From Reichenbachiella faecimaris (GTDB lineage Bacteria; Bacteroidota; Bacteroidia; Cytophagales; Cyclobacteriaceae), in the NCBI RefSeq assembly GCF_900176375.1, contig NZ_FWYF01000001.1:620001-684000 (forward strand): a DNA stretch of 64,000 bases. The letters run 5' to 3'. Of the stretch, positions 16,876-26,009 are shown piece after piece. Every line of letters starts with the position of its first letter. Position 1 is the stretch's first letter. The notes below the pieces were generated by a model. That model made no database searches, was not told where the DNA came from, and saw only the letters and a list, made by a program, of their open reading frames with translations. The position numbers were made by a program, and so were the translations under genes.

Positions 16876-17760
16876 TTAGTGAAGTATCATATTAATCTTC
16901 TGCACAACCTCGTCCAAATCTTTGGCGTTTTTTTGAATATCCTTCAATTGCGATTTTTGAATACCCTCCCTATCCTCTTCATTTAGGATATCTAACAAAC
17001 TCAAAATATTTGATAGCGGTCTACGCACAACATGCGCATTGTCATACGCATAAGTTTCCAGCTCCTTATTTCTATTTTCTAATTCCAGCGTGCGTTCATG
17101 CACCAACTCTTCCAGATTGTTTTGGATACTCTTGATCTGCTGCTGCTGATTGCTCAACAACTCATTCTTGATCGACAGTTCCTGATTTAATCGGTCTAGG
17201 TATTGGTTTTGGGTTTCGATATCTTCTCTTTCTTTGTCGAACCTTACTTTAATAAAAACCACGATGGCCGCCACTATCGTTGAGTTAAAAAGATAATTAA
17301 CCGACAAGGGATTAATCAAATTCTCTATAGGAGCAATCTTGATTAAAATCTCAGCCTCTGCATCCAAAGTCAAAATTAAATTAACCAAACAAAGGATAAT
17401 AGTCATAAACAGCCTCGACTTACCTTGGAGCAATCCTAAAAAAATGACCAAAACAGTGAAATACACGTAGGTAATAGACCCTTCTACACCCCCATAATAC
17501 TTCCAGTATATCACAAACATGGGCAGCCAAGAAAGACAAAATAATTTGGCTAATAATTCAGGATTTCCTCCCAGGACCAAAGCAACAAGAATGACCACAG
17601 CAATTGAAAACGACAGTGAATCCAAAATCAGAATGGTCTGCTCTCCATTAAACCAAAATCCTTTGATCATCCCCAAAAACCAAAATACCACAGATGTAAT
17701 CAAGACTATTTTTAAAAGCTTGAATTCATTGTTTTTGATATTTGAATTGATTGAAATCAA
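16876..17760 (-). CDS. Membrane sensor with DHp helix but no kinase domain (A2)
   Basis: A 294-residue membrane protein. Roughly residues 10-170 form about six hydrophobic segments with a conserved loop GGVEGSITYVYFTVLVIF. A coiled coil follows (about 175-235), then a histidine-kinase dimerisation/phosphoacceptor hairpin: NAHVVRRPLSNIL with His243 and a second helix DLDEVVQKINMIL, where the protein ends. The HATPase domain is missing, and the adjacent bases are porU2 coding sequence, so it was not lost through a nearby stop. It is the last gene of a four-gene operon-like run and follows B2 by ten bases. It closely matches A1 in length and His position. It might be phosphorylated in trans or act purely as a dimerisation module. 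Confidence 0.8.
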   Translation of the reverse strand: MISINSNIKNNEFKLLKIVLITSVVFWFLGMIKGFWFNGEQTILILDSLSFSIAVVILVALVLGGNPELLAKLFCLSWLPMFVIYWKYYGGVEGSITYVYFTVLVIFLGLLQGKSRLFMTIILCLVNLILTLDAEAEILIKIAPIENLINPLSVNYLFNSTIVAAIVVFIKVRFDKEREDIETQNQYLDRLNQELSIKNELLSNQQQQIKSIQNNLEELVHERTLELENRNKELETYAYDNAHVVRRPLSNILSLLDILNEEDREGIQKSQLKDIQKNAKDLDEVVQKINMILH

Positions 17761-17770
17761 ATGACGGCTT

Positions 17771-18667
17771 TTAATTTTCTGGATTGTAATAAAGGCCTTG
17801 CTTTACTTTATTAGTGACTGACTGGATGGCTGATTGCAAATGATCAGTCGATTGCATCAGTAATGAACCCATAGGCGTCTTTTTTGTCTTCGCATCAAGT
17901 CCTTTTATGGACTGCACGGTCGACTCCAAAAAAGGGCCAATCTCAAATAGGGTAACTGACAAGTATTGTTCTATGGACTTACGCTGGTTCATCAACTTCT
18001 CACTTCTTTGCGTAATGTTTTTTTCAAGCCAGTCATTGGATTGTTGCAGCATCTCCTTTTGCTCCTCAAGCTGGATATTTCTTCGTTCCAGTGCTTTGAC
18101 CTTGAGTTCTAAATTTTTCTTGTTTTCTCTCAAACTTTGTCTTTTGAAATCAAACTGAGCTTTATGGTAGAGCAATGCAATTGTAACTACAATAGTGATC
18201 CATAGGTAGTGATAGATATTCTGATCATCTGGATTTGACTCGTTCATTAAATCACTTCTAAATATAGCGATGTACAGTAATCCAATTTCCAGCAACACGC
18301 AGCTTGAGACAAAAAACACCAACCATTTACCATTATTAATCAGTGCAATCAATATCATTCCTCCAATAAAATAATACTCACCCATCCCACTAATACCATC
18401 TAGAACGATCCAGTTGAGACACAAAAAACTAATCATAAGAAAAGAAAATGGAACGGCTATAAATTCAAATCTAACCTTTAATCGAAGCAGAATCAGTGGA
18501 GACAAGAAAATCAGACAAAGAGAGCAGTCGACAATGAAATCAAGGTTGACAACATGCAGTGGCAGATCGCGATAAATCGCAATGACCATGCGCATAATTC
18601 CCGCTATACAACCTACGGTAAGAATATCTGCTTCAAATTGCCGATTTTGGCTTTTATAAAATTGCAT
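17771..18667 (-). CDS. Membrane coiled-coil protein, partner type (B2)
   Basis: A 298-residue protein with about six transmembrane segments (residues 15-168), then a long coiled coil (about 175-235) rich in Glu, Lys and Gln. The tail is predicted helical. SVTLFEIGPFLEST (about 237-250) aligns in position with the NAHVVRRPL segment of the A proteins but lacks the His. It shares with B1 the segments GIMRM, W-x-(V/I)-x-DG-(I/L)-S and NGKWLV/RGKFLV. No catalytic domain or known signature is present. It lies between A1 (44 bases) and A2 (10 bases). A structural or sensory partner of the neighbouring A protein is the simplest reading, but that is inference. Confidence 0.7.
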   Translation of the reverse strand: MQFYKSQNRQFEADILTVGCIAGIMRMVIAIYRDLPLHVVNLDFIVDCSLCLIFLSPLILLRLKVRFEFIAVPFSFLMISFLCLNWIVLDGISGMGEYYFIGGMILIALINNGKWLVFFVSSCVLLEIGLLYIAIFRSDLMNESNPDDQNIYHYLWITIVVTIALLYHKAQFDFKRQSLRENKKNLELKVKALERRNIQLEEQKEMLQQSNDWLEKNITQRSEKLMNQRKSIEQYLSVTLFEIGPFLESTVQSIKGLDAKTKKTPMGSLLMQSTDHLQSAIQSVTNKVKQGLYYNPEN

Positions 18668-18711
18668 TAAGAGACTCTTTTATGATCCAATGGTAGGTTA
18701 GTATGCTTGTT

Positions 18712-19596
18712 TTACTTTAAAAGTAAGTTTATTTCTCCTAATAAATCATCTAGTTTATCTGCATTCAATGCCAATGACTTCAGCTCCTTCTTATTATTAG
18801 GCAGTACATTTTCTTGCTCAATTATGGCAAGAACACCTTTAATATTGCATAAAGGGCCTCTGATCAAATGTGCATTGCTATATGCATACTGACTCATTTT
18901 TTCATTATGCTCAAACAATTCATTTGTTCGCTCAAACACCATACTTTCCAGATTTTCCTGCATAGAGGCCAATTCTCTTTGCTGATTCAAAAGTATCACT
19001 CTTTTAGTCTCCAGCTGACTGTTCAAATTGGTCAATCTTTGAGTGACTAAATTTTCATTTCTTCTTTCAATATCAAGTTTTGACTTTAAAAAAATGACAG
19101 TAATAGCAATGAGTATCGAATTTATAATATAATACAAAGACAAATAAGGATAACCATCATCCAGCATTGGTTGGGACATTTGTCCATGACCATAAGGATA
19201 CCAGTGGCTCAGGGCCATACATACCAGAGTAAATACTGCAATGTATGGCAATCGAAATCGCCTATGAAGAATCAATGTAAATACAATGAGCAACGTAAAA
19301 AAGAAATAGGTCAAAGGACCGTCAATCCCTCCAAAGCTCAACCACATGATAACAAAGGTGATCATCCAACATAAGGCAAAAATCATTGAATTGACCTGGT
19401 AAGACTTAAATACGTATTGCGCCAGTAGCGAACCTAAAGACACGACAATCATAAAGCAATGCATAAATAGTATGACTGACGCTCCAAAAACTGAGTAGCA
19501 TCTCAAATACTCCAATGAAAACAATATGGCGCATGCAAACAGTGTAATCCTGAATACCAAAATGCGAAAATTGTCGTGTGCATTAAATACTGTCAT
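18712..19596 (-). CDS. Membrane sensor with DHp helix but no kinase domain (A1)
   Basis: Built like A2: 294 residues, about six transmembrane segments with the loop GGIDGPLTYFFFTLLIVF, a coiled coil (about 175-235), and a DHp hairpin with His243 in NAHLIRGPLCNI, ending at LDDLLGEINLLL. Both length and His position are identical to A2, though the sequences have diverged, which points to an old duplication under constraint. There is no ATPase domain. Its start overlaps the end of B1 by four bases, so translation is probably coupled. In related Bacteroidota histidine kinases the same N-terminal layout is followed by an HATPase domain. Confidence 0.8.
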   Translation of the reverse strand: MTVFNAHDNFRILVFRITLFACAILFSLEYLRCYSVFGASVILFMHCFMIVVSLGSLLAQYVFKSYQVNSMIFALCWMITFVIMWLSFGGIDGPLTYFFFTLLIVFTLILHRRFRLPYIAVFTLVCMALSHWYPYGHGQMSQPMLDDGYPYLSLYYIINSILIAITVIFLKSKLDIERRNENLVTQRLTNLNSQLETKRVILLNQQRELASMQENLESMVFERTNELFEHNEKMSQYAYSNAHLIRGPLCNIKGVLAIIEQENVLPNNKKELKSLALNADKLDDLLGEINLLLK

Positions 19597-20474
19597 ATAA
19601 TCTCTCTCATTCTTTCTTCATAAGAAGATTTGACTTCTTCAAAAGCGTTAATCAAACTATTCCCAGATTTCTTTAGCCAATCCAAATATCCTTGATCAGC
19701 CTTATTATTAGACAATTCGTCTATTTGTGTTTTAAGCTCAATTAATGAAGGAGAAATCTCACGAGAGCTGAGACGTATAAACTTGGCTATTTTCCCTGTC
19801 GTTTTTATCAGATGAGAAACACGGGTGGCTATTTTACCAGCTAATTCTTGATTGATCTGCTCAAGCTGCTTTCTGTTTTTTTCAATTTGATGATTTTCTA
19901 CTTCAAGCTCACGAATCTTCGATCTTATTTCAGCATTTCGCATAGCCAGCTTATCCAAGTCTCCTTGATACTCATAGGACATAAAAAATACAATTAATGC
20001 GACCAGTACAAGCAGCAACTGATAACTTAATACTTCATTAAGAGAATTTGTTTTCAATGTTTCAAACAAATCTGGGAAGTGCAACCACATCAATAAGATT
20101 AAAATCTCAACACATAAAACAGTACAGACTATTACAACAAGGAACTTCCCTCTGCTGATAGCAGCAAAAACAATCATAATAGCCATAAAAACTGCATCTG
20201 TATTACTCGACAGACCATCACGTATCAGCCAAGTGACACTCAACATAAGCAGAAGGACATAGCAGAAAACTGCCACTCCTAGTTTAGAATATCTGTATGC
20301 AAGAGCGAAATACAAATTGAATAAGAAAAATAAAATAAAGGAGTAATTAAGTATTTGCTCAATCAAACCTACTTGTAAAGTAAAAATCTGATAGACTCCA
20401 ACTCCCATGCGCATGAGGCCCAATACGCAAATCAAGGACAGAATTCGTGCTTCAAATGACAGGTTAAACTTCAT
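19593..20474 (-). CDS. Membrane coiled-coil protein, partner type (B1)
   Basis: First gene of the four-gene run, 293 residues. About six transmembrane segments (residues 10-166) with GLMRMGVGVYQI and TWLIRDGLSS shared with B2, then a coiled coil (about 172-215). The helical tail contains SSREISPSLIEL (about 236-247). This E-I-x-P core, also present in B2, sits where the A proteins have H-x4-P, but no His is present. The tail therefore looks like a DHp hairpin lacking its phosphoacceptor. No enzymatic signature is seen. It is tightly coupled to A1 by a four-base overlap, which argues that B1 and A1 form a complex. Confidence 0.7.
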   Translation of the reverse strand: MKFNLSFEARILSLICVLGLMRMGVGVYQIFTLQVGLIEQILNYSFILFFLFNLYFALAYRYSKLGVAVFCYVLLLMLSVTWLIRDGLSSNTDAVFMAIMIVFAAISRGKFLVVIVCTVLCVEILILLMWLHFPDLFETLKTNSLNEVLSYQLLLVLVALIVFFMSYEYQGDLDKLAMRNAEIRSKIRELEVENHQIEKNRKQLEQINQELAGKIATRVSHLIKTTGKIAKFIRLSSREISPSLIELKTQIDELSNNKADQGYLDWLKKSGNSLINAFEEVKSSYEERMREII

Positions 20475-20604
20475 TAGTTTCTATTTATTATACCCAACAA
20501 ATGCTGCATTAATTCTCCAAAGGAATATAATTAATTTCTCTCAGTAAATCAATCATTCAATCTTTTCGTACAACTGGTTAAATTCTATTAAACGCTTAAA
20601 TTAT

Positions 20605-21147
20605 ATGTCTAAACTCCTGACGTCAATAGACGAAAAAACACAAAAATTTATTGAAGCTCAGCAAATGTTCTTTGTAGCTACAGCTGCTTCTGATGGTAAG
20701 ATCAACCTATCCCCTAAGGGAACAGATTCCTTCCGAATCATAGGACCCAATCAAGTGGTCTGGTTGAACCTGACTGGTAGTGGCAACGAAACGGCTGCTC
20801 ACATTTTGCAAAACAATCGCATGACCATCATGATGTGCGCCTTTGATGGTAAGCCCAACATTATGCGAATTTATGGTTCTGCAAAAGCCATCTATGAACA
20901 AGACCCAGAATGGACTACCCATGCCCCCCTGTTCAAAGAAAATACAGGCGCTCGTCAAATCTTTTTGGTAGAGGTCGAGCAGATTCAACACTCTTGTGGT
21001 ATGGCTGTTCCACTTTATGATTTTGTAGAACACAGAGATTTGTTAGATATTGCTCATGACAAAAAAGGCAGACAAAAAGTAAAGGAATACTGGAAAGAAA
21101 AAAACATGGTATCACTAGATGGCCTGCCTACTGGACAAAAAATATAA
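20605..21147 (+). CDS. Pyridoxamine 5'-phosphate oxidase-family flavoprotein
   Basis: A 180-residue protein with the FMN-binding split-barrel fold of the PNPOx-like family. It shows the N-terminal FFVATAASDGKINLSPKGTDSF strand pair, the WLNLTGSGNETAAHIL motif that contacts flavin phosphate, and the MTIMMCAFDGKPNIMRIYGSA strands. The family includes oxidases, reductases and haem- or F420-binding proteins, so the actual substrate is open; vitamin B6 synthesis is unlikely because the C-terminal PNPOx dimerisation part is lacking. Its stop codon directly abuts the start of the cation transporter gene, suggesting co-transcription. Confidence 0.85.
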   Translation: MSKLLTSIDEKTQKFIEAQQMFFVATAASDGKINLSPKGTDSFRIIGPNQVVWLNLTGSGNETAAHILQNNRMTIMMCAFDGKPNIMRIYGSAKAIYEQDPEWTTHAPLFKENTGARQIFLVEVEQIQHSCGMAVPLYDFVEHRDLLDIAHDKKGRQKVKEYWKEKNMVSLDGLPTGQKI

Positions 21148-22041
21148 ATGCCACATCATCATCACGGACATGATCACAACCATCACGATGTAGACAACAT
21201 CAAGACGGCCTTTTTTCTCAATTTAGGTTTTACCATTATTGAATTTGTTGGCGGTTTTTATGTCAACAGTGTGGCAATCATCTCGGACGCAATACATGAT
21301 TTGGGTGATTGTTTAAGTTTAGGAATCTCCTGGTACTTTCAGAAAATTTCTCATAAGGGACGCACCCAAACGTTCTCTTATGGCTACAAACGATTTTCCG
21401 TGCTCAGTGCCATATTGAATTCTGTTGTTCTTCTGGTAGGATCCATTTTTATTTTGATGGAAACCATTCCCAGATTGATTAGCCCTGAGCAACCAGATGC
21501 TAAAGGTATGATCGTTTTGGCCATACTAGGCGTAATCGTAAATGGTGCTGCTGTACTAAAAACAAGAAATGGAAAAACTGCCAATGAAAAGGTCGTATCG
21601 CTTCACCTTCTTGAAGACGTACTGGGCTGGGTAGCTGTGCTGATCGGGAGTGTAGTAATGAGTCTTACTGATTTCCCTATCCTAGATCCATTGCTATCTC
21701 TAATGATTGCTGGATACATCCTATTCAACGTATTTAGCAACCTTAAAAACAGTTTGAAAATCATACTTCAAAGCATCCCCCCTGATGTCAATACCAGTGA
21801 ACTGGAAAACAAACTATGTCAAATAGCGCATGTGGCTAAGGTGCACGACATGCACACCTGGACGATGGATGGCGACTACCATGTAATGACCATTCATTTA
21901 GTTTTAGATCAGGACGTAGATCTGAACACTGGCGCTAAAATCAAAATACAGGCCCGAGAAATCCTTAAGGCTGGGGAGATTGATCATGTCACAATAGAGT
22001 TGGAGTCTCCCAACGAGCATTGCCATCTAGAAGAATGTTGA
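21148..22041 (+). CDS. Cation diffusion facilitator (CzcD/ZitB-like metal exporter)
   Basis: A 297-residue inner-membrane metal/proton antiporter. The N-terminus is His-rich (PHHHHGHDHNHHDVD), followed by about six transmembrane helices. The metal-site motifs are SDAIHDLGDCLSLG in helix II and HLLEDVLGWVAV in helix V, which fit Zn2+/Co2+-type CDF transporters with Asp/His ligands. The cytoplasmic C-terminal domain (from about 210; VHDMHTWTMDGDYHVMTIHL) is the usual dimerisation/metal-sensing domain. It probably exports excess zinc or a similar divalent metal. It starts immediately after the flavoprotein stop codon. Confidence 0.94.
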   Translation: MPHHHHGHDHNHHDVDNIKTAFFLNLGFTIIEFVGGFYVNSVAIISDAIHDLGDCLSLGISWYFQKISHKGRTQTFSYGYKRFSVLSAILNSVVLLVGSIFILMETIPRLISPEQPDAKGMIVLAILGVIVNGAAVLKTRNGKTANEKVVSLHLLEDVLGWVAVLIGSVVMSLTDFPILDPLLSLMIAGYILFNVFSNLKNSLKIILQSIPPDVNTSELENKLCQIAHVAKVHDMHTWTMDGDYHVMTIHLVLDQDVDLNTGAKIKIQAREILKAGEIDHVTIELESPNEHCHLEEC

Positions 22042-22210
22042 TTTTTTCGTAAACTCAAAGTCAATTAGACTCAGAGCAACTACCATCACAACATGCATCA
22101 CAAGCTGTTCAATGCCAACTACGACTTATATTTTAGCCGTCGGGACGTTGGATGGGCACAGCGCACGAAGCCTACCGTGAAACCTATAACGAAGTGAAAT
22201 CAAGACAACC

Positions 22211-23215
22211 TTAAGACAAGCCCGTCAAAAAAGCCATGGTATCTACCCCATCAGCATAGTCTGAGACACCAGGCTGTTGTGCCTGACCAAATGGAATTTG
22301 GTCATCGTCAGCACCAACCACGCATTGGATCTTATCCGCATTATCATTTAGATAAGATACCAACATTTTATTATCTGAATATTCCTGATAGTACAAGACG
22401 GATATAGGGGAAACCAAATCCTCACTTTCCCTAACCATCAAAAACTCAGTATCTAAGAATGGCTCACTATTCACCAGGTAGATGGACTTGTTGTAATCGT
22501 AGTTATTTCTGTACTTGTGGTGATGGATGATAGGCTCGTACGGCTTTAGTGCATCTAGAAATGGACTGAAATTATAATCTTTAGGAACAAAAACTTTAGA
22601 CACATTGCGACAACCCAATCCATAATATTGGAAAATATCATGACCCAAATTCCTAAAGTCTTCAGCTGTTTCCTTACCAGTCAGAACAGCCACTGACGTC
22701 CTATTCCTTCGAATCACATTTGGTTTGTCTTTAAAATAGTATTCGAAGTATCTGGCTGTATTGTCGCTTCCTGTTGCGATAAAGGCATCTGCTTCATTCA
22801 TGCGCTCTACGAATGTGACTTGGGGTTTATACTTAGGTTCAATTTTGAAAAGTTCTTCCAATACGAATCGCATCAAAACTCCATCCTTAGAACTCATTTT
22901 GATCATCAAATAATGTCCAGATAGCAGCACACACATCACATCATGAAATCCAACCAAAGGAATATTGCCAGCAGCAATAACGCCAATTTTTTTAGGATTT
23001 ACTGCATTTATTTGATAAGAACCAAGCCATGACTCCAGATTTGTCTTGTTTAAGAACAACCCTACACCATCCAGTGCCAGTTTGATGTTGTCATCCACGA
23101 ACCAAGCATTTTCGTTTTTTGCTCCTAAACACAGCTCCTCCAGTTCCTCCTCTGAAAGATTTTTCAAACGAATTCCGAGCGTTTCGAAGGATTTTATTCT
23201 GTCATTCAACAACAT
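22211..23215 (-). CDS. Acyl-CoA reductase (LuxC family)
   Basis: A 334-residue member of the LuxC acyl-CoA reductase family, related to aldehyde dehydrogenases. Family features include IGVIAAGNIPLVGFHDVMCVLLSGH, the nucleotide-binding ATGSDNTARYFEYYF and the Cys-containing segment YYGLGCRNVSKVFVP, whose Cys is the probable acyl-thioester nucleophile. LuxC enzymes reduce acyl-CoA to aldehyde with NADPH. No lux genes are nearby, so a role in lipid or aldehyde metabolism is more likely than luminescence. It is transcribed divergently from a ferredoxin gene, a pairing often seen in Bacteroidota, which may reflect a shared redox role. Confidence 0.88.
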   Translation of the reverse strand: MLLNDRIKSFETLGIRLKNLSEEELEELCLGAKNENAWFVDDNIKLALDGVGLFLNKTNLESWLGSYQINAVNPKKIGVIAAGNIPLVGFHDVMCVLLSGHYLMIKMSSKDGVLMRFVLEELFKIEPKYKPQVTFVERMNEADAFIATGSDNTARYFEYYFKDKPNVIRRNRTSVAVLTGKETAEDFRNLGHDIFQYYGLGCRNVSKVFVPKDYNFSPFLDALKPYEPIIHHHKYRNNYDYNKSIYLVNSEPFLDTEFLMVRESEDLVSPISVLYYQEYSDNKMLVSYLNDNADKIQCVVGADDDQIPFGQAQQPGVSDYADGVDTMAFLTGLS

Positions 23216-23258
23216 AAATCAATTAAATCAGTATAGTTAAACTAACGAGCCAAACATT

Positions 23259-23287
23259 TTGGCACGCAAAATTAATCCTTATTTTTG
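23259..23287 (+). promoter_or_regulatory. Bacteroidota-type promoter for the ferredoxin gene
   Basis: A TATTTTTG box (23280-23287) matches the TAnnTTTG -7 consensus of the Bacteroidota primary sigma factor, with TTG (23259-23261) 18 bases upstream as the -33 element. The ferredoxin ATG follows at 23322, giving a leader of about 28 bases. Confidence 0.6.
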
Positions 23288-23315
23288 CACACTTATTTTA
23301 AGTATCAATAAATAA

Positions 23316-23669
<354 letters not shown>

Positions 23670-23713
23670 AAGACATATACCCAAAGCCAAGTCTTTGGCA
23701 ACAATGATATATA

Positions 23714-23740
23714 CCACGTCCTTTCGGACGTGGTTTTTTT
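23714..23740 (+). terminator. Rho-independent terminator after ferredoxin
   Basis: A perfect eight-base stem (CCACGTCC/GGACGTGG) with a TTTC loop and a seven-base T tract directly after it. It ends the ferredoxin transcript. Confidence 0.93.
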
Positions 23741-23866
23741 GTGTCTAATTATAACTGGATCCCTAACAGGGTTTTAAACACTATAGGGTTTAAAAGATGC
23801 AAACCAGCCAAGGTTTATTTAAAACAACATATTGACTAATTCCAAAATCTACACGACCTTACTCCT

Positions 23867-24904
23867 ATGAAGAAACGATACAAAATAATGATTGCCATCA
23901 TTTTACTTGTCTTCCTCGTGTATTGGCAGGGACCACGACCAGTGTTTGAAAAAGTGTCGAGCAACATCGAAACACTGGATATCTCAATCGATAAGATAGA
24001 CAGTACCATAGCTACCTTCGAAAGTCAGTTTCCAAACATCAAACCAGAAAACGAATCTCGAATCATTTGGGCAGATTCGGTCAGAAAAACGCCCTACGCC
24101 ATGGTCTATCTTCACGGATTTTCTGCTGGCGTCATGGAATCAGATCCTGTTCATCAAACATTGGCCAAAAAATATGGATGCAATTTATACTTGGCACGTC
24201 TTTCACACCACGGACTAAGTGGGTCAGACGCCTTTGAAGGCCTCACGCCTGCTGCACTTATGCATTCGGCAGCAGAGGCCATTGCTGTAGGCCACGTCAT
24301 TGGCGAAAAAGTAATCCTTATTTCATGCTCTACTGGTGGTACACTTTCTATCTATCTCACTGCCAATAACCCCGACTTAATTGCTGCCCAAATCATGTAC
24401 TCGCCCAATACTGCCATAGATGATCCCACAGCCATCTTGCTCAACAAGCCCTGGGGGCGTGAGCTTACTCATTTGGTGCTAGGCGATTATAGAATAGGTG
24501 ATTCGACAAAAGTGGGCACCCCAATCCAACGCTACTGGACACTTACCTATCGTTCGGAAGCTCTGGTTGCCTTGCAAGAACTTTTAGATCAAACCATGAT
24601 TGATCAAATATTTGAGAAAATAGAATCTCCCTACTTTATTGGTTATTACTATAAAAACGACGAGGAATCTGATCATGTCATATCTGTTCCTGGCATTATT
24701 GATTTTGATAGCAAAACCAACACACCTGCATCTCTCAAACGCGTTGTCGCTTTTCCTGATGTTGGCAATCATGTCATGGCTTCTGACCTGCAATCCAATG
24801 ATATTGAAAGCGTTATTCATGAAACGAGTTTATTCATAGAAGAAGTGTTGGGTATTGTTCCAGTGCAATACGATACTCTCAATTTGAATCAGGAGATATT
24901 ATGA
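23867..24904 (+). CDS. Membrane-anchored alpha/beta hydrolase
   Basis: A 345-residue protein with an uncleaved-looking N-terminal anchor (residues 6-20, IMIAIILLVFLVYW). The hydrolase core has the oxyanion-hole HGFS (83-86), a strand leading to the nucleophile elbow SCSTGG with Ser155, and a late His in VGNHVMAS as the probable catalytic base. A cap region sits between the elbow and the late acid/base. It resembles esterase/lysophospholipase-like hydrolases; the substrate is unknown. The following thioesterase gene is 80 bases downstream on the same strand, so the two might share a transcript. Confidence 0.82.
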   Translation: MKKRYKIMIAIILLVFLVYWQGPRPVFEKVSSNIETLDISIDKIDSTIATFESQFPNIKPENESRIIWADSVRKTPYAMVYLHGFSAGVMESDPVHQTLAKKYGCNLYLARLSHHGLSGSDAFEGLTPAALMHSAAEAIAVGHVIGEKVILISCSTGGTLSIYLTANNPDLIAAQIMYSPNTAIDDPTAILLNKPWGRELTHLVLGDYRIGDSTKVGTPIQRYWTLTYRSEALVALQELLDQTMIDQIFEKIESPYFIGYYYKNDEESDHVISVPGIIDFDSKTNTPASLKRVVAFPDVGNHVMASDLQSNDIESVIHETSLFIEEVLGIVPVQYDTLNLNQEIL

Positions 24905-24984
24905 ATCTTCTAAAATTGAATGTTTGCCAAGAAAAGCAGCTCAGAATTGCGTAATTTCGGCCTTTCTAATCCAAGACCATAATA

Positions 24985-25554
24985 ATGAATAACGCGAAAG
25001 CCAAATCGGTCAGCTACTCCAAAACTACCATCACTGAATTGATGATTCCTTCCTATGCCAATTTTGGTGGGAAAATACATGGAGGCATTCTGCTTTCTTT
25101 GATTGATAAAGTAGCCTATGCCTGCGCCAGCAAGCATGCTGCTAACTACTGCGTGACTGTTTCAGTAGACAACGTTGACTTTCTTGAGCCAGTAGAAGTG
25201 GGTGATTTGGTTCACCTCAAAGCTTCTGTGGTTTATGTTGGCAATTCTTCTTTGGTGGTTGGTATCAATGTCATTGCAGAAAATGTAAAGGAGGGCACGC
25301 TCAAGAAAACTAACAACTCTTACGTGACTATGGTGGCCAAAGGTGATGATGATAAGCCTACCAAAGTACCAGAGTTGATCCTGGAATCTCAAGAAGAAGT
25401 TCGTTTGTTCTTAGAAGCTATCAAGCGCAAGGAGTTGAAAAAAGATTATCGTCAGAAGGTAAAAGAAGTAACTAATATGCTAGCTGAGAGTACACCAAAA
25501 GCCTTATTGGAAGGAGAAAGGTGTAAGCTAGATTTAAAAAAATTTTCACTTTAA
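24985..25554 (+). CDS. Acyl-CoA thioesterase (hotdog fold)
   Basis: A 189-residue thioesterase of the YciA/BFIT group. The hotdog core includes MIPSYANFGGKIHGGILLSLIDKVAYACASKHA, where Asn, His-Gly-Gly and Asp form the usual active-site region, and the following strands VTVSVDNVDFLEPVEVGDLVHLKASV. A helical C-terminal extension (about 130-189) exceeds the simple hotdog length. These enzymes hydrolyse acyl-CoA to free acid and CoA in the cytoplasm, adjusting CoA pools. Chain-length preference cannot be read from the sequence. Confidence 0.9.
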   Translation: MNNAKAKSVSYSKTTITELMIPSYANFGGKIHGGILLSLIDKVAYACASKHAANYCVTVSVDNVDFLEPVEVGDLVHLKASVVYVGNSSLVVGINVIAENVKEGTLKKTNNSYVTMVAKGDDDKPTKVPELILESQEEVRLFLEAIKRKELKKDYRQKVKEVTNMLAESTPKALLEGERCKLDLKKFSL

Positions 25555-25559
25555 AAACT

Positions 25560-25934
25560 CTAAGCACTTGTTTTTAATTCCTCCCTGGACTTAAGCATTT
25601 TTGATTTCACACCAAATACTTCCATCATTACGCGCGCAGCACCACGAATTAATATATTGGGGGAAATTATTGTAATGTGAGAAACACGATGTTTATATAG
25701 CTTCATGGCGCGATACCATTCCTTTCTTGCAGATGGTTCAAAACCTGACATTTGAGAACAATCCCAAATAAAACTGTATAAGCTAGACTTGTCAGATTCA
25801 AATACGCTTGACCAATATTTGGTGGCTTGAACAGAGGCGTCAATAGTGAATTTGTTTTCAAACTGAAACATGAGACAGTTCTCTTCTATTTCAGGTGCCA
25901 GACGGATCGTTATTGTTGGATGTACAAAAGTCAT
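25560..25934 (-). CDS. STAS-like small protein
   Basis: A 124-residue soluble protein. The pattern of alternating strands and helices (CLMFQFENKFTIDASV, SLYSFIWDCSQMSGFEPSARKEWYRAM, VSHITIISPNILIRGAARVMMEVFGV) resembles the SpoIIAA/STAS-like fold seen in many Bacteroidota single-domain proteins. The conserved phosphorylatable Ser/Thr of anti-anti-sigma factors is not clearly in place. No function can be given. It converges with the thioesterase gene, with only five bases between the stop codons. Confidence 0.55.
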   Translation of the reverse strand: MTFVHPTITIRLAPEIEENCLMFQFENKFTIDASVQATKYWSSVFESDKSSLYSFIWDCSQMSGFEPSARKEWYRAMKLYKHRVSHITIISPNILIRGAARVMMEVFGVKSKMLKSREELKTSA

Positions 25935-26009
25935 ACTCAGTTAGGTTAAACCATGACATCTCAAAATCTGCATTGTCAATTTAGCTAATTTTGTTCAGCA
26001 GACAAAAGA

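Noticed and set aside
16876-17760. A2 as an ordinary histidine kinase truncated by a local frameshift
   Set aside because: The bases immediately downstream are porU2 coding sequence on the other strand with no ATPase motifs in any frame, and A1 has the same end point.
22042-22210. Short frame (WMGTAHEAYRETYNEV) after the cation transporter gene
   Set aside because: It has a stop just upstream, no good start context and no recognised family; only a remnant at best, so not listed as a gene.
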